From Limanda limanda (taxonomy: Eukaryota; Chordata; Actinopteri; Pleuronectiformes; Pleuronectidae), in contig NC_083646.1 of NCBI RefSeq assembly GCF_963576545.1, forward strand, positions 17,650,461 through 17,714,460: DNA of 64,000 bases, given 5' to 3'. The translations under genes were made by a program, and so were the position numbers. The notes under the pieces are model-generated. The model ran no database searches and was not told the origin of the DNA. It saw nothing but the letters and a program-made list of their open reading frames with translations. This document shows, one piece after another, positions 24,958 through 36,419 of this stretch. Positions within the stretch are counted from its first letter, which is position 1. Each line of letters starts with the position of its first letter.

Positions 24958-25580
24958 TAACTCTACACAACACTTTATCCACTTATGGAGTGAATATGTG
25001 CAGCTGAAGTGTTGTGTTACCTGCCGGGTTTATTTATCAGTTATCAAGCGGCCTCTTAATGTGATTCTCTCTCCCTGTGGCTTCAGGCTGAGCTCATTCA
25101 AAAACGCTGCGCTTCCACCAACTAATCCTCAAAACTTCCGAATCAGTTTTTTTGGACTCACACCCACTTCATGCTTTTGCTGAGTGAGTAACACCGAGCA
25201 CGACAGACTGTGTGTGAAGTGCTAAGTGAGCAGGAGACTCAGCGACAGCCTCTCTCTGCCCCATCGCGGCGCTCGCCAAACAGCATGCTGCCTTGGCACA
25301 AGAACTGTCCTTTTTTTGCACAGCTAGTGGTACCACTGATCAAACGTGTTTGTGCGACTGTGTCTGAGTTCTGATATCAGCGTGTCATTCAAACGTTGCA
25401 CACAACCTAATTCGTACGCACCAACAACGTGAATCTGCTTTGCTCAAATAGAGCGAGTGGGGGTAAGCAAGAACTTCGGATGACCCGGTGAACACTAAAG
25501 TGGGTTTATCAACAACGCACTTTTGCAGCAAAGAGGAGGAAGAGGGGGAAGAGCAGAGAGACAAAGAGTTGAAAGTGGCA
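24958..25580. other. non-coding stretch, moderately CpG-bearing
   Basis: More CpGs than the surroundings at 25255-25290. A GGG|GTAAGC donor-like site (25462/25463) and a TTTTGCAG acceptor-like site ending at 25528 would define a 66-bp mini-intron just before the small ORF at 25581. This is only a possibility. Confidence 0.35.
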
Positions 25581-25733
25581 ATGGGCTGTTCTCGTGTTAA
25601 AAGTTTACCTGAGATGAATCTTCAGATCACCTCCCAGCCAGCTGGCGCTCAGCTGACCCAGAAACTAAAAGAAAACAAAAACACATCGATATCAGACGTG
25701 GGGGTTCAGAAGGAGTTTGGAGCTCTGAAGTGA
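25581..25733 (+). CDS. small ORF, 50 codons, unassigned, MGC start
   Basis: An ATG in strong context (GGCAATGG: G at -3, G at +4) opens a 50-residue frame, MGCSRVKSLPEMNLQ..., ending ...KEFGALK with TGA. The frame stays open upstream through an acidic stretch (KEEEEGEEQRDKELK) to 25488, so a start in an earlier exon is possible. A TTTTGCAG acceptor-like site ends at 25528. The Gly2-Cys3 start with Lys7-Ser8 resembles N-myristoylated/palmitoylated peptides, although Ser/Thr is missing at position 6. The composition is hydrophilic and protein-like (Gln/Lys/Ser/Thr), with no low-complexity bias after the start. I recognise no family and no polyadenylation signal follows closely. It could be a terminal exon of an unrecognised gene, a microprotein, or chance. 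Confidence 0.3.
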   Translation: MGCSRVKSLPEMNLQITSQPAGAQLTQKLKENKNTSISDVGVQKEFGALK

Positions 25734-26399
25734 TGAGTCGGAGCAACTTTATCTCTGACTTAATGTTTGTACCCATCCCTCGTCTTCTGTGTATTTCTGT
25801 CAACCTTTGTCATACTGTAAACTTTGCAGAAAAGCAGCACGGACAAAACAGTAACCACAAATGAAAAACTACTTTTGCAATTCAGAATTTGAGTCATCAC
25901 ATTTTGTTTTGACAAACTTTTCCATCATGCAAACTGAGAGAATAAGCATATTTGTGTTTATCCAATACTTGACTTCACTGACCAAATTTACTAGCCACCA
26001 ATGTTTTGAATATCGACCTTGCTCAGAATAATACATTCTTTTCATTATAGTGTTTACTTGAGTTGCTTGTAGAATTTTCATCATATTCCCTTTTACATGG
26101 TACAGACCACAGCCAGATTTTGATTCACAGCATTACCTCCAATTTTATTCCGCAAATTTGAATACACCTACCCTTCCTTCAAATTATGCAAAAGCTCCAA
26201 CTCATTTTTATTGCTCTGTCTAGTTTACAACCAGGACACGAGTCATCAGCAAATGGTAACTGCCGTATGTCGATGTCGCAAAATGCTTTGAAAACTCCAA
26301 TAAGATGTTATAACGCAATTATGACGTGTACATGTATGGATACTGCGACTTTGGTTGAAATACTCCTCATCTTTATTTGATTACTGCTTATTCCTCAAA
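25734..26399. other. non-coding stretch
   Basis: AT-rich unique sequence downstream of the small ORF. No supported feature. Confidence 0.5.
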
Positions 26400-26950
26400 G
26401 GCTTTGTACATGGCAGTGTCAGTGTCAGTATTCAGATTAATGGCTTAATTATTGGAATATAGGTGTCACCAAACATATTCATTGTCAGAAAGGTGGGACA
26501 AGGAACCAAGATTGCTGCCTGTATCTGAATATGCATCATGCGAGTTATGCTCAGCTCTTTCAATGGCTTTAATTAACCACATCTCAGCCACATCACAATT
26601 TTCTAACATTATCTGGCCACGCTATTTTGGTATGACCCAACAAGCCTGACTGTTACAATTAATTAATCCCGAAAGTTGCCATCATAGCCAAAATTTCAAT
26701 TGAAGAGACGTCCCGAGGCTGCTTATATCATGGAAATTTTTCACCACAGTCTTCTAAATCTGGACGGGCAGGCCTAATTAGAAGTTGCATTTGGTTGCAA
26801 AGCTTTTTGGCTGCACCACTGAGTTTGTATCCAACCTTAAAGCGCACCAGAGGGCTGTCTCTGTGTCTCAGCAGAATTAAATGCATTCCATCATAAGTGT
26901 TGATGCCGCTTACAGCCTTGAATGTTTTTTTTCCCTGCTGCTCTTCATTT
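26400..26950. promoter_or_regulatory. candidate conserved non-coding element, long
   Basis: About 550 bp free of repeats and rich in homeodomain-type words: GATTAATGGCTTAATTATTGG, TTTAATTAACCAC, AATTAATTAATCCCG and GGCCTAATTAGAAGTTGC, plus ATATGCATCATGC. This is the most convincing enhancer-like texture in the window. Conservation itself is not tested. Confidence 0.42.
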
Positions 26951-27589
26951 CATGCTACAAAAATATTTTTAATGTGTTTGAGAAGAGCAGGGCAAAATGG
27001 AAATAAAAGGTACAGATGTTAAAGAACAATCTTCTACATAGTTTGAGTAAAATGTGCTTTAATGATATAATAAATGCTTTAGTTAGGGCTAGAAAGAGCA
27101 AAAGTACAAGACTGTGTACATCATTTTAAGAGTAAAGGATCAATGCATCCCAGAAACCATTACCAGTGAACCCTGTGTCCCTCCTCTTGAATTGAACCTT
27201 TTGTTAATATACTGTTGGAATATCTCGTAGTTTGGGTCTTGCATATATACGTATATAACTTTTCGTAAATCATATATAGATTCTTCTACAGGAGCACACA
27301 GTTGCTTCAGAGCCTTGTAGCGTGTGGTAAGTCTACCGTGGAGGGTTAAAATATTATGGCTGATGATCAAATTCTCTTTTTAGGAAATTTTTACCCTCCG
27401 GAACCATCCTACAGAGCTTTATAGGTTAACAATGACGATAGCGATCTTTAGACAGAGAAGATGCTAAATAACTAAATCCATCCATCACAAGACCAATAAA
27501 ACACCATAACTATCCTTTCTATGCGTCTTTTAACCTTCATCATGTGAAATATTGGTCTCATGCGATATTGCTTTGCGCTTAAAACGTAT
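26951..27589. other. non-coding stretch
   Basis: AT-rich unique sequence. The 76-codon minus-strand frame (27140-27370) has no recognised domain. Confidence 0.5.
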
Positions 27590-27790
27590 CTACATTGCCA
27601 AAAGCAAAGTTCAAAGTGAAGTTCAGCCCATTAAATGGATCCAAGTTATCCTCAGGCCGCCTTTCAGGGTTTTATGAGGGCATATTTCACTGACTCACTG
27701 GCACAGCTGAGCAGGGAAATCCTTCTCTTCACGGTCTAGTTGGGATGACTGATGCAAATATGCTGCTGCTGAGTCCAGACACTGACACCA
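27590..27790. promoter_or_regulatory. candidate conserved non-coding element
   Basis: Repeat-free stretch with AAAGTTCAAAGTGAAGTTC (nuclear-receptor-like), CCCATTAAATGGATCC and an octamer-like GATGCAAATATGC. Texture only. Confidence 0.3.
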
Positions 27791-27810
27791 TCATCACACT
27801 GACCCACTTA

Positions 27811-27818
27811 GAGAGTGT

Positions 27819-27849
<31 letters not shown>

Positions 27850-27850
27850 C

Positions 27851-27885
<35 letters not shown>

Positions 27886-27941
27886 CGAGAGAGAGAGAGA
27901 GTCAGTCATTGAGTGTCATTGAGAGTAGCATGAGATATAGC

Positions 27942-27983
<42 letters not shown>
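27811..27983. repeat. interrupted (GA)n microsatellite
   Basis: Two GA arrays (27811-27901, with AT and GC interruptions, and 27943-27983) around a 40-bp segment with small internal duplications (GTCATTGAG twice, TAGCATGAGA twice). Long purine tract with triplex potential. Confidence 0.95.
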
Positions 27984-27987
<4 letters not shown>

Positions 27988-28134
27988 AGTCACTTGCGAC
28001 TTACATTTATTTTTGTGACTCTGCACTTTTTACGGTAGTTTCCAAGACCATTAATCCTTTTAAGGAGGCAACTCTCTGATGTGGGAAGTAGGATGTGGTA
28101 TATATTTCAGTTCATTTAGGATATATGTCAATGA

Positions 28135-28560
28135 TTAGACAGTTTTCTGGATATGCAAGAAACAAAGAAAGAAGCTATAGATCGTTGATGTGTATTGTAT
28201 ATATTCCCCTTCGCTGTACTTTCCTATGACACAAGATCTTTGCTTTGCATGGAAGTTCTGTGCCGGCCTTCTTTTGACATTAAAGCAACTTTTGGTATTG
28301 GGATCTTCTCTAATTTTCCCTGTCAGGAAAACAGAATTAGTGATTTTGTCTTTCGTGCCAAAGTTAGGACAGTCTTTTATGCCAAGCCATCCACCCTGAC
28401 AGCTTTTGTGGTATTTCAAAGAAAATTTTACATCCCCCGAAAATCCTGTTTTTGCTGACCTCCAGTTATACTCCGGGAACCCCGGGACGTCACTGTTTGG
28501 TGTGGTTACAGGAGCAACAAAGCACAAGTCTGACCACGTCCGACCGCAGCCACCAGAGAT
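28135..28560 (-). other. unassigned sequence with overlapping long frames
   Basis: On the minus strand a 130-codon frame (28135-28527) reads through without low-complexity sequence (MCFVAPVTTPNSDVPGFPEY...). Plus-strand frames of 69 and 87 codons overlap it. I recognise no protein family. Its internal texture recalls fish interspersed repeats, which often keep chance frames, but no second copy is present here. It is more likely a repeat fragment or chance than a gene. Confidence 0.25.
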
Positions 28561-28681
28561 GCAGGGTGTGGTCCGTGGAGAAACTGGCTCAAGACTTTAA
28601 ACAACAAAATAAGGGTTTTTAAAACCTCTTAAATTACGTCACATGTCACTTTGTTTTGCCTCTGGGCGTCATTATTCACAT

Positions 28682-28697
28682 GGCCACAAGGGGGGAC
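28682..28697 (+). promoter_or_regulatory. CTCF-like site
   Basis: GGCCACAAGGGGGGAC on the plus strand matches the CTCF core closely apart from the last bases. By-eye call. Confidence 0.3.
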
Positions 28698-28929
28698 ATT
28701 AAAAACAAGAAATTGATAGTCCAGAGAGAGACAGGAAGCATGGGCCTCTCTAAAGCATAAACTCCTCCTGTTGTCACTTAATAATATCATGTGTATTGTG
28801 TGGTTATTGTAATTACATGAACACCTTTAAAAGGTATCAGAGTCATGTGACCATCACCCTCACCTGTGGAGGCGTAGGCCTCTACTGCTCCTGTTTGCAT
28901 TCCATGTGAGCGATGCAGGCCTTCCTGCT

Positions 28930-29290
28930 CGTTAACCTTTCCTAATACGACCTGCATGTATTAATAATGCTCAGCGGGAAAGGTCAATCGATGTATGTGT
29001 GTGTGCATGTGTGTGTGTGTGTGTTTGTGTAATTGTTTGCCACGGGAATGCTTATGCAGCCTATAAGTGGTTCTGTATAGGAGGTATATGGGCTTGTCAG
29101 TGAACTGGTGAGGGCAAATTGAATTTGCTCTTAATAATTAACCAGGACTAATGGTTTGATGTTACAGTGCATTTGTTTGTCCTGGGCTGCAGGCTAATGA
29201 TAATATGCAATCAAATGCATTGTATGTCATGATGTGTGTCCTTTGCTGTGCAGTCGCTGCTGGATTAACGTAACCCCCCGCTCTGCTAGT
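28930..29290. promoter_or_regulatory. candidate conserved non-coding element
   Basis: Contains a short TG run (28995-29030) and then about 250 bp of repeat-free sequence with GCTCTTAATAATTAACC, GGACTAATGG, GGCTAATGATAATATGCAA and GCTGGATTAACG. Strong homeodomain/POU word density. Texture only. Confidence 0.38.
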
Positions 29291-30838
29291 TGAATTTATG
29301 TGGAGCTAGTGGCCACACATAATATAGATTTTTACTCTAAAATTAAGTTATGATAAAAAAAAACACCTTTGCACAGAATCAGCTTGGTCATGGCTTTAAT
29401 TGCTGTACAGAGATAAATTATGTAATTCAATTCAGTTTGACCTTTAAGGGTTATTATAATGATTGTAAATGTATATGCCTGACCTGAGTGACCAGGTTCG
29501 GGGGGGGTTTGAATCGATTGTCTCAATGAGATGTTGCATGCTGAGTCCACACTGACCTTTTTAGTGCGATAGTGCTCAGAAATGTGGCTCTGAAAAGAAC
29601 AGGAAAAACTGATGGCACCTTTGTTCCTTTCGTGCATGTGGAAAACATCCTGCAGAGAGACACCAGATAATAACACATAATGAGATGATGGCCACAAAGT
29701 GGACTCAAACTCTCAAATGTTATTATGGCCCCACTAAATATGTTGTTAGTTAATATTGTTTTTCCATTTGTTTTTACCATGGGTGCAGCATTGTTGCTTC
29801 ATAATGGTCCTTATTTATTATAGGGTGCATTCACCATCTTAAAATAAAAGTGTTAAATGGTTGTTTCATGGGGAGTTACATGCATGTGTCTATTTCCTGG
29901 ACAACAGTGGCCATTCCCACTGTGACCTCCTGCACTTCGGTTGTTACTGTGAGTTTGCCAGGCCCAACATTGGAAGAAGTTTCAAGAATTAAACATAAAA
30001 CAATTTCAGCACATAAACCCACCGACACCCCCGAATTATCCATTTTACATTTCTGTTTGCGCAAAGAATAAACACCACAGTGAGTTTTAGAGGTTTCAAC
30101 AATAAAACTTAACTATGGGTTGTAATAAGAGGACGACCCACTGGCTCGATGTACCGGAGACAGTCTCGACATGATGGTGGTATTTATCTTCTCATCTACG
30201 TCTTGGCAGGAAAGTAAACAAGTATCTCACACACAAGCAAAATATTTTATTAGGACATTAGGATGCAGTTTCAAAAATGAGCCCATCCCTTAGAACAACA
30301 ACACAATTTCTCAAAACTCTTTGTGTACAGGACAAAAATCTGGACTCATAAACATGACAAGAACTCACAAGTGGCTTGTTTTTTGGTAACCTGTCTTCTC
30401 TGGTGAGAGACTGGCAGCGCGGAGAGACATAACACACCTGATGGCAGTCCTTGTAAAACCATCGAAGCGTGACTGTCTGACGTGAAAAACCCCAGAGGGC
30501 GAACGACAAAAGAGCACAGTTGGTTACGCGATAACAAATAGCATCATGCCGGTGTCAGTTAGAGCCGCAGCTTGTAGTTTGAAATATTCACACTCGCCCC
30601 CGGTGCACCGAAAATAAGTAAACAAGCAAAAGGTCAAAAGTGGAGCAGACACCTTTTGTGTGTTTTTGTAAGATTGGTGCGCTTGTTAAAGACAGTCAAC
30701 AGAGCCAGGAGTTGAAGACGGTTCACAGACAGTGTATTTGTGTCAGCGTGCACGTGGTCGTCTGCCAGGTTAACGTGAATGATTCACTCATCTGCTGCCT
30801 CACCCTCCAGGCAGCAGTTCCACCCAGAAACTCCCTCC

Positions 30839-30840
<2 letters not shown>
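29291..30840. other. non-coding stretch
   Basis: Unique sequence. G8 run near 29500. No credible gene: the 121-codon minus-strand frame at 29332-29697 shows no domain. Confidence 0.5.

Positions 30841-30886
<46 letters not shown>
30841..30886. repeat. (CT)n microsatellite
   Basis: 23 CT units followed by TTGCAG, which together imitate a polypyrimidine tract and 3' splice site. No exon follows convincingly. Confidence 0.97.
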
Positions 30887-30888
<2 letters not shown>

Positions 30889-31124
30889 CAGGTTAAGATT
30901 TACCTGTTGTGAACCAGCCTGTGTGTGTTGTGCAGCTCGCTGTCTCCTGGCGTGTCAGAGCTGAGCAACGCTCATGCAAAGTTCAGCCTTCCTTTAATTG
31001 CGTGCCACCAGAGAACCCAATTTCAGCTCCCAACCCATGTTTTAGCAAAACAGCCGACGCAACCCAACGCAGATGAACATTTCACGTTTTCTCGGTGTGT
31101 GATTTCCAATCTGACTGGGGCCCG

Positions 31125-31400
31125 ATAAAGCCGACGTCGCTGCTGCTCATTCCCTCAGATCCCCTGCCTCCGTCTCTCCTAATCAGATTTCTCTGGTTGG
31201 GTTATTTATCATCGCCGGCTCTGACTGTGAGTGATGCTTGGCTAATGGGTTTAGCATTCAAATCTGCTGGCTTGATGCGACAGAATCCCAACAAGGGTTG
31301 TCAGTCCTGTGGCGGCGGCGGCTTCCGATGGCGTAAATAAGAGGGAAATGACATTGTTGAAATATGCATTCGCCGCACGCTTGTCTTTACATTTTGGTTC
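31125..31400. promoter_or_regulatory. candidate conserved non-coding element
   Basis: Repeat-free stretch with CTCCTAATCAGATTTC, GGGTTATTTATCATCGCC, GCTTGGCTAATGGG and GGCGTAAATAAGAGG, CpG-bearing. The 81-codon frame over it is taken as incidental. Confidence 0.35.
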
Positions 31401-33279
31401 GATTTGTATTGATTTTATAGGTGTTGGAATGGAGAGAGGAAGGAGAGGGAGACAGTGAGGGTACGAAGGAGTGGTGATAAGGAAAAAAGAAACATGAAAT
31501 GTGATAAAATAGACAATCTGTGCGTTCATCGATTCATTGCATCCAAAAAGAACTATTCATTCTCTTTCTTTTCAGGGGTGACAGGACACGGGAGGATCAT
31601 GACTCACCACACGTGAAATAAACAAAAGAAAAGCAACAAAACAAAGTGCAGCACGGAGACGCTGTGTGACGGTGCGGTGAGCGCACGCACACCAAGGAGA
31701 CTGTGCGGTGCTGAATGACAGTTATGGTTATGACAATAATTATAAGTCATAAAGCGACAGCTGTGAGAAGCTCTGTCCTCCGTCTTTCCTTTTTTTTTAT
31801 TCACGGCTACATCTGCGCCGCGTGGTAACATCCCGCTGCCTGTGGCCGTCACATCGGTTTCCATGTGTTTTTTTTGTTTTGTATAATCTGCAGCGATGAC
31901 AGAACTGTAAATTACAAGACAGCTGTTCGTCAGTCCTCATCCATCTCTGTTCTTTAGTTCCGTGATATGTGGTTGAGTGCGGGTATATCATTTTGTAATG
32001 TTTGATCTGAGACCATGAATTAACTGAGGCAGAGATAATGAGACAGTATGTGTGTTTGTGTGTGTGTGTGTGTGTTTGTCAGACTCTTCAGTCTTCACTG
32101 ACCTGCCACCTGTTCTGTGTAAATAGAGCCATATGTGTGGATGAAAAGCTTTATGCGGCTCAGGGGTAACATTCTGGACACCCAATGTCCCCTCGTCCTC
32201 AAATGCTGATATCACCTCTAACAATCTGAGGAAGGAAAGAGGGAGGGAAGGAGAAAAGGGCATTTACTTTTGTATAAAAGTTTCCTTTTATGTTAGACAC
32301 TGACTTTAGCTCATGAATGTTGTAAACACTGTTTCTGTCCGTCCTGGGAGAAGGGTCCCTCACTTATGAGTCTCTCTGAAAAGTGTTCTCTCTCTGTTCT
32401 CACTCTAGTCGAGGATTTAGGGGTCGCACCTTGATTGATTGGTTGATGAAGGAGAGAAGGATGGAAGGAAGGTAGATAGGATTGAAGGAAGGTTTAAACT
32501 ACCCAATACTAAGTTCATTTTAAAGACAATTTGATGAGGCAGAGATTTAGACTTTTTTTTGCTTGAACCATCAAGCTAGGACATGTAAACCTTATCTGAT
32601 GTGGTGCAGTTTTGTTGTTTTTGTCTGTTGGATTTTGCATCTCCAGTGACGTCAAAGAATCACAGCTCATCTGTATGATCTGATATGACGGCAAAGTTGC
32701 GCAAACTGCTAATCAGGTAGATTTTGACAAGGTGTGAAGCACTTTAGAGCAGCGATAGCGTCACTGTACATGTGGATATGTTTGGGTGTGTGTGTCTGTG
32801 TGTGTGTGTGTGTGTTGTGTCTGATCTGGGCATGTCTCAGCTGATGTTATACTCTGTACAGACAAACCAACAGGATGTGCGTGCCTCTTACTGGTTAGGA
32901 GGTAAAAAATCACTTGTCTGCGTTTCACAATCCATTTAATGTTCCAGTTACACAACACCTTTAATCATAGATTAAATCGCAGATTATAAGGGACACGCAT
33001 ATTTTTTTATGAACACTTTTCCATTGCACTCTCTGACTCTTTGAATTGGTTTGTTAGTCCTTTCAGTCGCGTGTCTGTCATCTTACTTTCTCTAGATCTG
33101 ATTATTTTTCCGTTTCTTTTATCTTTGAATAAATCCCCAGCCTTATTTAATATCAGTGAATTCTAATTACATAAAATTATTAATAGTAATCCTTCCCTTT
33201 CTTCTTATCATGATGCTCCTTGTATCACTCTGACTACCCAACAATATCTTTCCATATAGAAACAGTTTGCATCATTCAA
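31401..33279. other. non-coding stretch
   Basis: Unique sequence with short TG runs (32048-32074, 32786-32815) and GAAGGA/GGAT runs near 32440-32500. A CTTTTCAG acceptor-like site near 31576 is followed by stops in every frame, so no exon was called. Confidence 0.48.
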
Positions 33280-33480
33280 TAAAAGCTTATATGACGTTTA
33301 ATTGTCACAGCGGGTCCATATTTTGAGCTGTCATGTGGTTTGATGGGTCGACAAAGCCTCACTTTGAGTTAGTGGCAGAACGTGCGGCCCAGCATGACTT
33401 CAAGTCTCCCATTTAGCTTTGTAATTACCTTTTTTCCAGCTATGACTATTACTTGGGAGTGCGGGGAAATCACTGCAGTA
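33280..33480. promoter_or_regulatory. candidate conserved non-coding element
   Basis: Repeat-free stretch with ATAAAAGCTTATATGACG, GTTTAATTGTCACAGCGG, TCCCATTTAGCTTTGTAATT and GACTATTACTTGGGAG. Texture only. The next 150 bp (TTTTTAATTAAATTAAAGC near 33555) may extend it. Confidence 0.33.
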
Positions 33481-34110
33481 CGCTAACTCCTTCACTTACA
33501 CACGCAGACACAAACTACACAGGCACAATCAAACTGTCGGGGCTCTGTCGCGTTTTTAATTAAATTAAAGCTCCACTGTGAGATTTATTTGTATTTATCT
33601 GTTATGATTTGTCATTTATTAATTGCTGGAACTCATCCATCTCGCACGTTGTAAACTAAGGAGGAAAGGAGGTGCTGCCTTGACAGCATGTTTGTTCTGT
33701 TGTTGCAGGGATGTGCAAATGCATCGAATAGCTGCTGAGAAATGTCATTGTTCATCCAGCTGCACAGGGGGTGAAGCTAAATGACTGTGAGCAAATCTCT
33801 AATTGAATGCAGAATAAAATTGATGTCTTGTTACATTTCTAAGTGGAAATGAGTTGTAGGAGACAAACATTTGATGTGATGTAATAACTTTTAACGGCTT
33901 GAGAAATGACTCATCGCTCTCAGTCTCACTAGAGCATGAGAATGTCCATGAGAGCTTTTAAACAGCAAAGTATTTTAATTTAGTAAAATTAGAGAAATAT
34001 TATCCATTATGCAATTGACACATCTTAGAGTCTGAGTCATTGAGGGTTTATGTGTGTACCTTTGGTTACGTAGCAAAAATAATCAGCGTCCATAAATGCA
34101 CACCTGGAAA
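33481..34110. other. non-coding stretch
   Basis: AT-rich unique sequence. No supported feature. Confidence 0.5.
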
Positions 34111-34141
34111 CACATGACCAGTCACTGGCACTGGTCATGTG
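34111..34141. repeat. perfect 12-bp hairpin
   Basis: CACATGACCAGT, a 7-base loop, then ACTGGTCATGTG: a perfect 12-bp stem containing CACATG / CATGTG E-box-like ends. Too short for a microRNA precursor. It could be a paired transcription-factor site. Confidence 0.85.
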
Positions 34142-34177
34142 CATGCTGTAGTATTATTAAAATGCAGCTAAAAAACA

Positions 34178-34180
<3 letters not shown>

Positions 34181-34217
<37 letters not shown>
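34181..34217. repeat. (GA)n microsatellite
   Basis: About 18 GA units. Confidence 0.97.
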
Positions 34218-34218
<1 letters not shown>

Positions 34219-35191
34219 AGAAAAGCCTCAGCTTCTGTCTATCCAGATTTAAATGCAACCTCAGAGTTTTAAAAGTAGAAATGGGCCTGAGTCTCTGTTG
34301 TAGGGGCTTGAAAACTCAACAAACCAGAGTGTAAAAACTACTTTGTTTACTTTATATAAGGGCTTTCAGGACATACACACAGAACTTGTACAATCACAGC
34401 CTAGTGTTTGTTTCACGGGTTAGTTATACATCCAAGTGTAAATGAAACAGGAAAAGCAGACAGTTCGGCAAATAGAGGTGAATTGAATAAAAGTGTCTCT
34501 CTCTTTGTAATGCATCCGCAAATCCAATGTGTCTGCCCCGAGTCACCTCTGCAGCTCACTCTGGGGCTTCCTCTCCTCCCTCGGTCTGTCGAGCTTTCTT
34601 CTTCTCGGACTTCACTTCTCCCTCTGTGACTGTTCTCCTCTCTCGACACGTCCCACCACAGTTTACAGTTATTAATCTTGAAAACATTCAAGAAGTGAAT
34701 ATTACACACGTATGGAGTGATCATACCTGTGATCCATCAGCAGCACAAAGTCTCTAAACTGAGATTTATTTATATCAAAATGTCACAAGCTCTTACTTTA
34801 ATATAGATTTTTGACAGACTCAAAGACGAATGCTCATCCACTCATTTCACACAAGAGACAGAGTGACGGGAGCAGAGGGATGGAGGAGGGTGGGGAGACA
34901 GAACGAGGAACTGACAAAAGTCATGAAACTCAATTTTGTTTCATTAAGCGTGTCAGAGAATCTCATTTAACTGTATTTTCTGACAGAACAAAACTCACGT
35001 GCACGACGGAGAAAAAACAAAGCAATGACAGTCTATCAAAACATACATTTATTTATAGAAATTGCCACCGATTATTACTCCGAGCATGTGTTTCGGTTTG
35101 GTCAACCAGTTCCTCTGGTGAACCCATGTTCTTTAATTTACATCTGTCTCTCTTTGCTTCTCTGTCTGCTGGTCTCTCTCGACGTCAGGCA
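34218..35191. other. non-coding stretch
   Basis: Unique sequence. The 178-codon plus-strand frame starting at 34811 reaches its length only by running through the GA array and is rejected as a gene. Confidence 0.5.
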
Positions 35192-35208
35192 TGTGTGTGT
35201 GTGTGTGT

Positions 35209-35286
<78 letters not shown>

Positions 35287-35305
35287 GAGAGAGAGAGAGA
35301 GAGGG
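35192..35305. repeat. (TG)n-(GA)n compound microsatellite
   Basis: A short TG run (35192-35209) passes directly into about 95 bp of GA (35210-35305) with a GGGGG interruption. The Arg/Glu and Ser/Leu frames are artefacts. Confidence 0.97.
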
Positions 35306-35354
35306 GAAATACACAAAGACAGAATGTGCACTTGTGTCCATGGTTGAGTCCATT

Positions 35355-35358
<4 letters not shown>

Positions 35359-35400
<42 letters not shown>
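35359..35400. repeat. (GT)n microsatellite
   Basis: 21 perfect GT units. Confidence 0.97.
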
Positions 35401-35403
<3 letters not shown>

Positions 35404-35612
35404 TTGTGACAAGAAAGCCACAGATTATTGCACATGAAATGTTATTCATACAAAGCAGCTCTAGCGTGACTATCCCCCTGCTACAGCACTCAACAGCCTA
35501 TTGGAGAAACACAACAGAACAAATCTCGGTGAAAATAACTGCAAATCTCAAGCGGGATATTCTCTCTCACCTCTCTTCATTTCTGCTTTTACTTATCTTG
35601 TCTGTCCTCTAA

Positions 35613-35641
35613 GGGGGTGGGGGGGGGGGTGGGGGGGGGGG
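35613..35641. repeat. poly(G) run
   Basis: Twenty-nine bases, all G except T at two positions. Could adopt quadruplex structure and is prone to sequencing error. Confidence 0.9.
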
Positions 35642-36419
35642 ACTCTAGATTGTAGGTGACAATGGAAGTGTTTCTTTTAATTAACAGGAAGGTTCTACGT
35701 GTGTTTATGTGTGATGGCTCACTGTAGCGTAAGATAGAGGTTGATGTGTTACTAGAAATCCTTACATGGATAGAAGACAAGTGATGAAACGAGTGTCAAA
35801 AGTACAAGGTTTGGTTCAGTTCAGTCTTACAGTGGAGTGATGACCGAATAATGAAGAGCTAAGAATGAATTCAGACCTATAATTAGCTCTAAAGTAAAAT
35901 ACATATAATCAGTGGTAGTGTTATTCTGCAGATCATGAAGGCTTCTCTATCTTCTTAGTGAATTTTTATTCATACCTACTTTGTTTTGACCCAACCAAAG
36001 TAGCAGGTGTGAAAGGTCTAGAACCAAGGTCTGGACAAGAAGACCAACATTTGGTCCAACAGAAAGAGGTGATCTTGGTCCTGGTAGAACTGAATGTTTG
36101 GTTTGTTTGCCGTGTGACAACCTTGTGTCTTTTGATAGTTTTGACTTTCAGACCAATTGCAAGAAGATGAGAGAATAGAAGAAGAAAATGAGAAACAGGT
36201 CTCTGGAGAAACAGTGGTGCCCAAGCTCGCAAAGTTCTTAAAGTGTTGTCCTTTGTCGAATATAATGTTTGAACAATGAGGGTGTACATTTGGGGCATTG
36301 ACTACAACGACTGAACTTGTTGATGCTGGTTGCAAGACCATAATTATATCATAGTAACAACAGTAACTGACTAGTTCATTTTCTACATTTTCTACATTTG
36401 TATCCACTCAATTAGTTTT
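35642..36419. other. non-coding stretch
   Basis: Unique sequence. Overlapping minus-strand frames of 110 and 129 codons (35966-36407) show no domain and shadow each other, so they are taken as chance. Confidence 0.45.

Noticed and set aside
30841..30900. Polypyrimidine tract plus TTGCAG as a 3' splice site
   Set aside because: The tract is a (CT)n microsatellite and no exon-like sequence or donor follows.
31560..31620. CTTTTCAG followed by GGGTGACAGG as an exon start
   Set aside because: All three frames stop within a few codons and no donor is found in range.
34811..35347. 178-codon open frame
   Set aside because: Extended by the (GA)n array into Arg/Glu repeats; not a gene.
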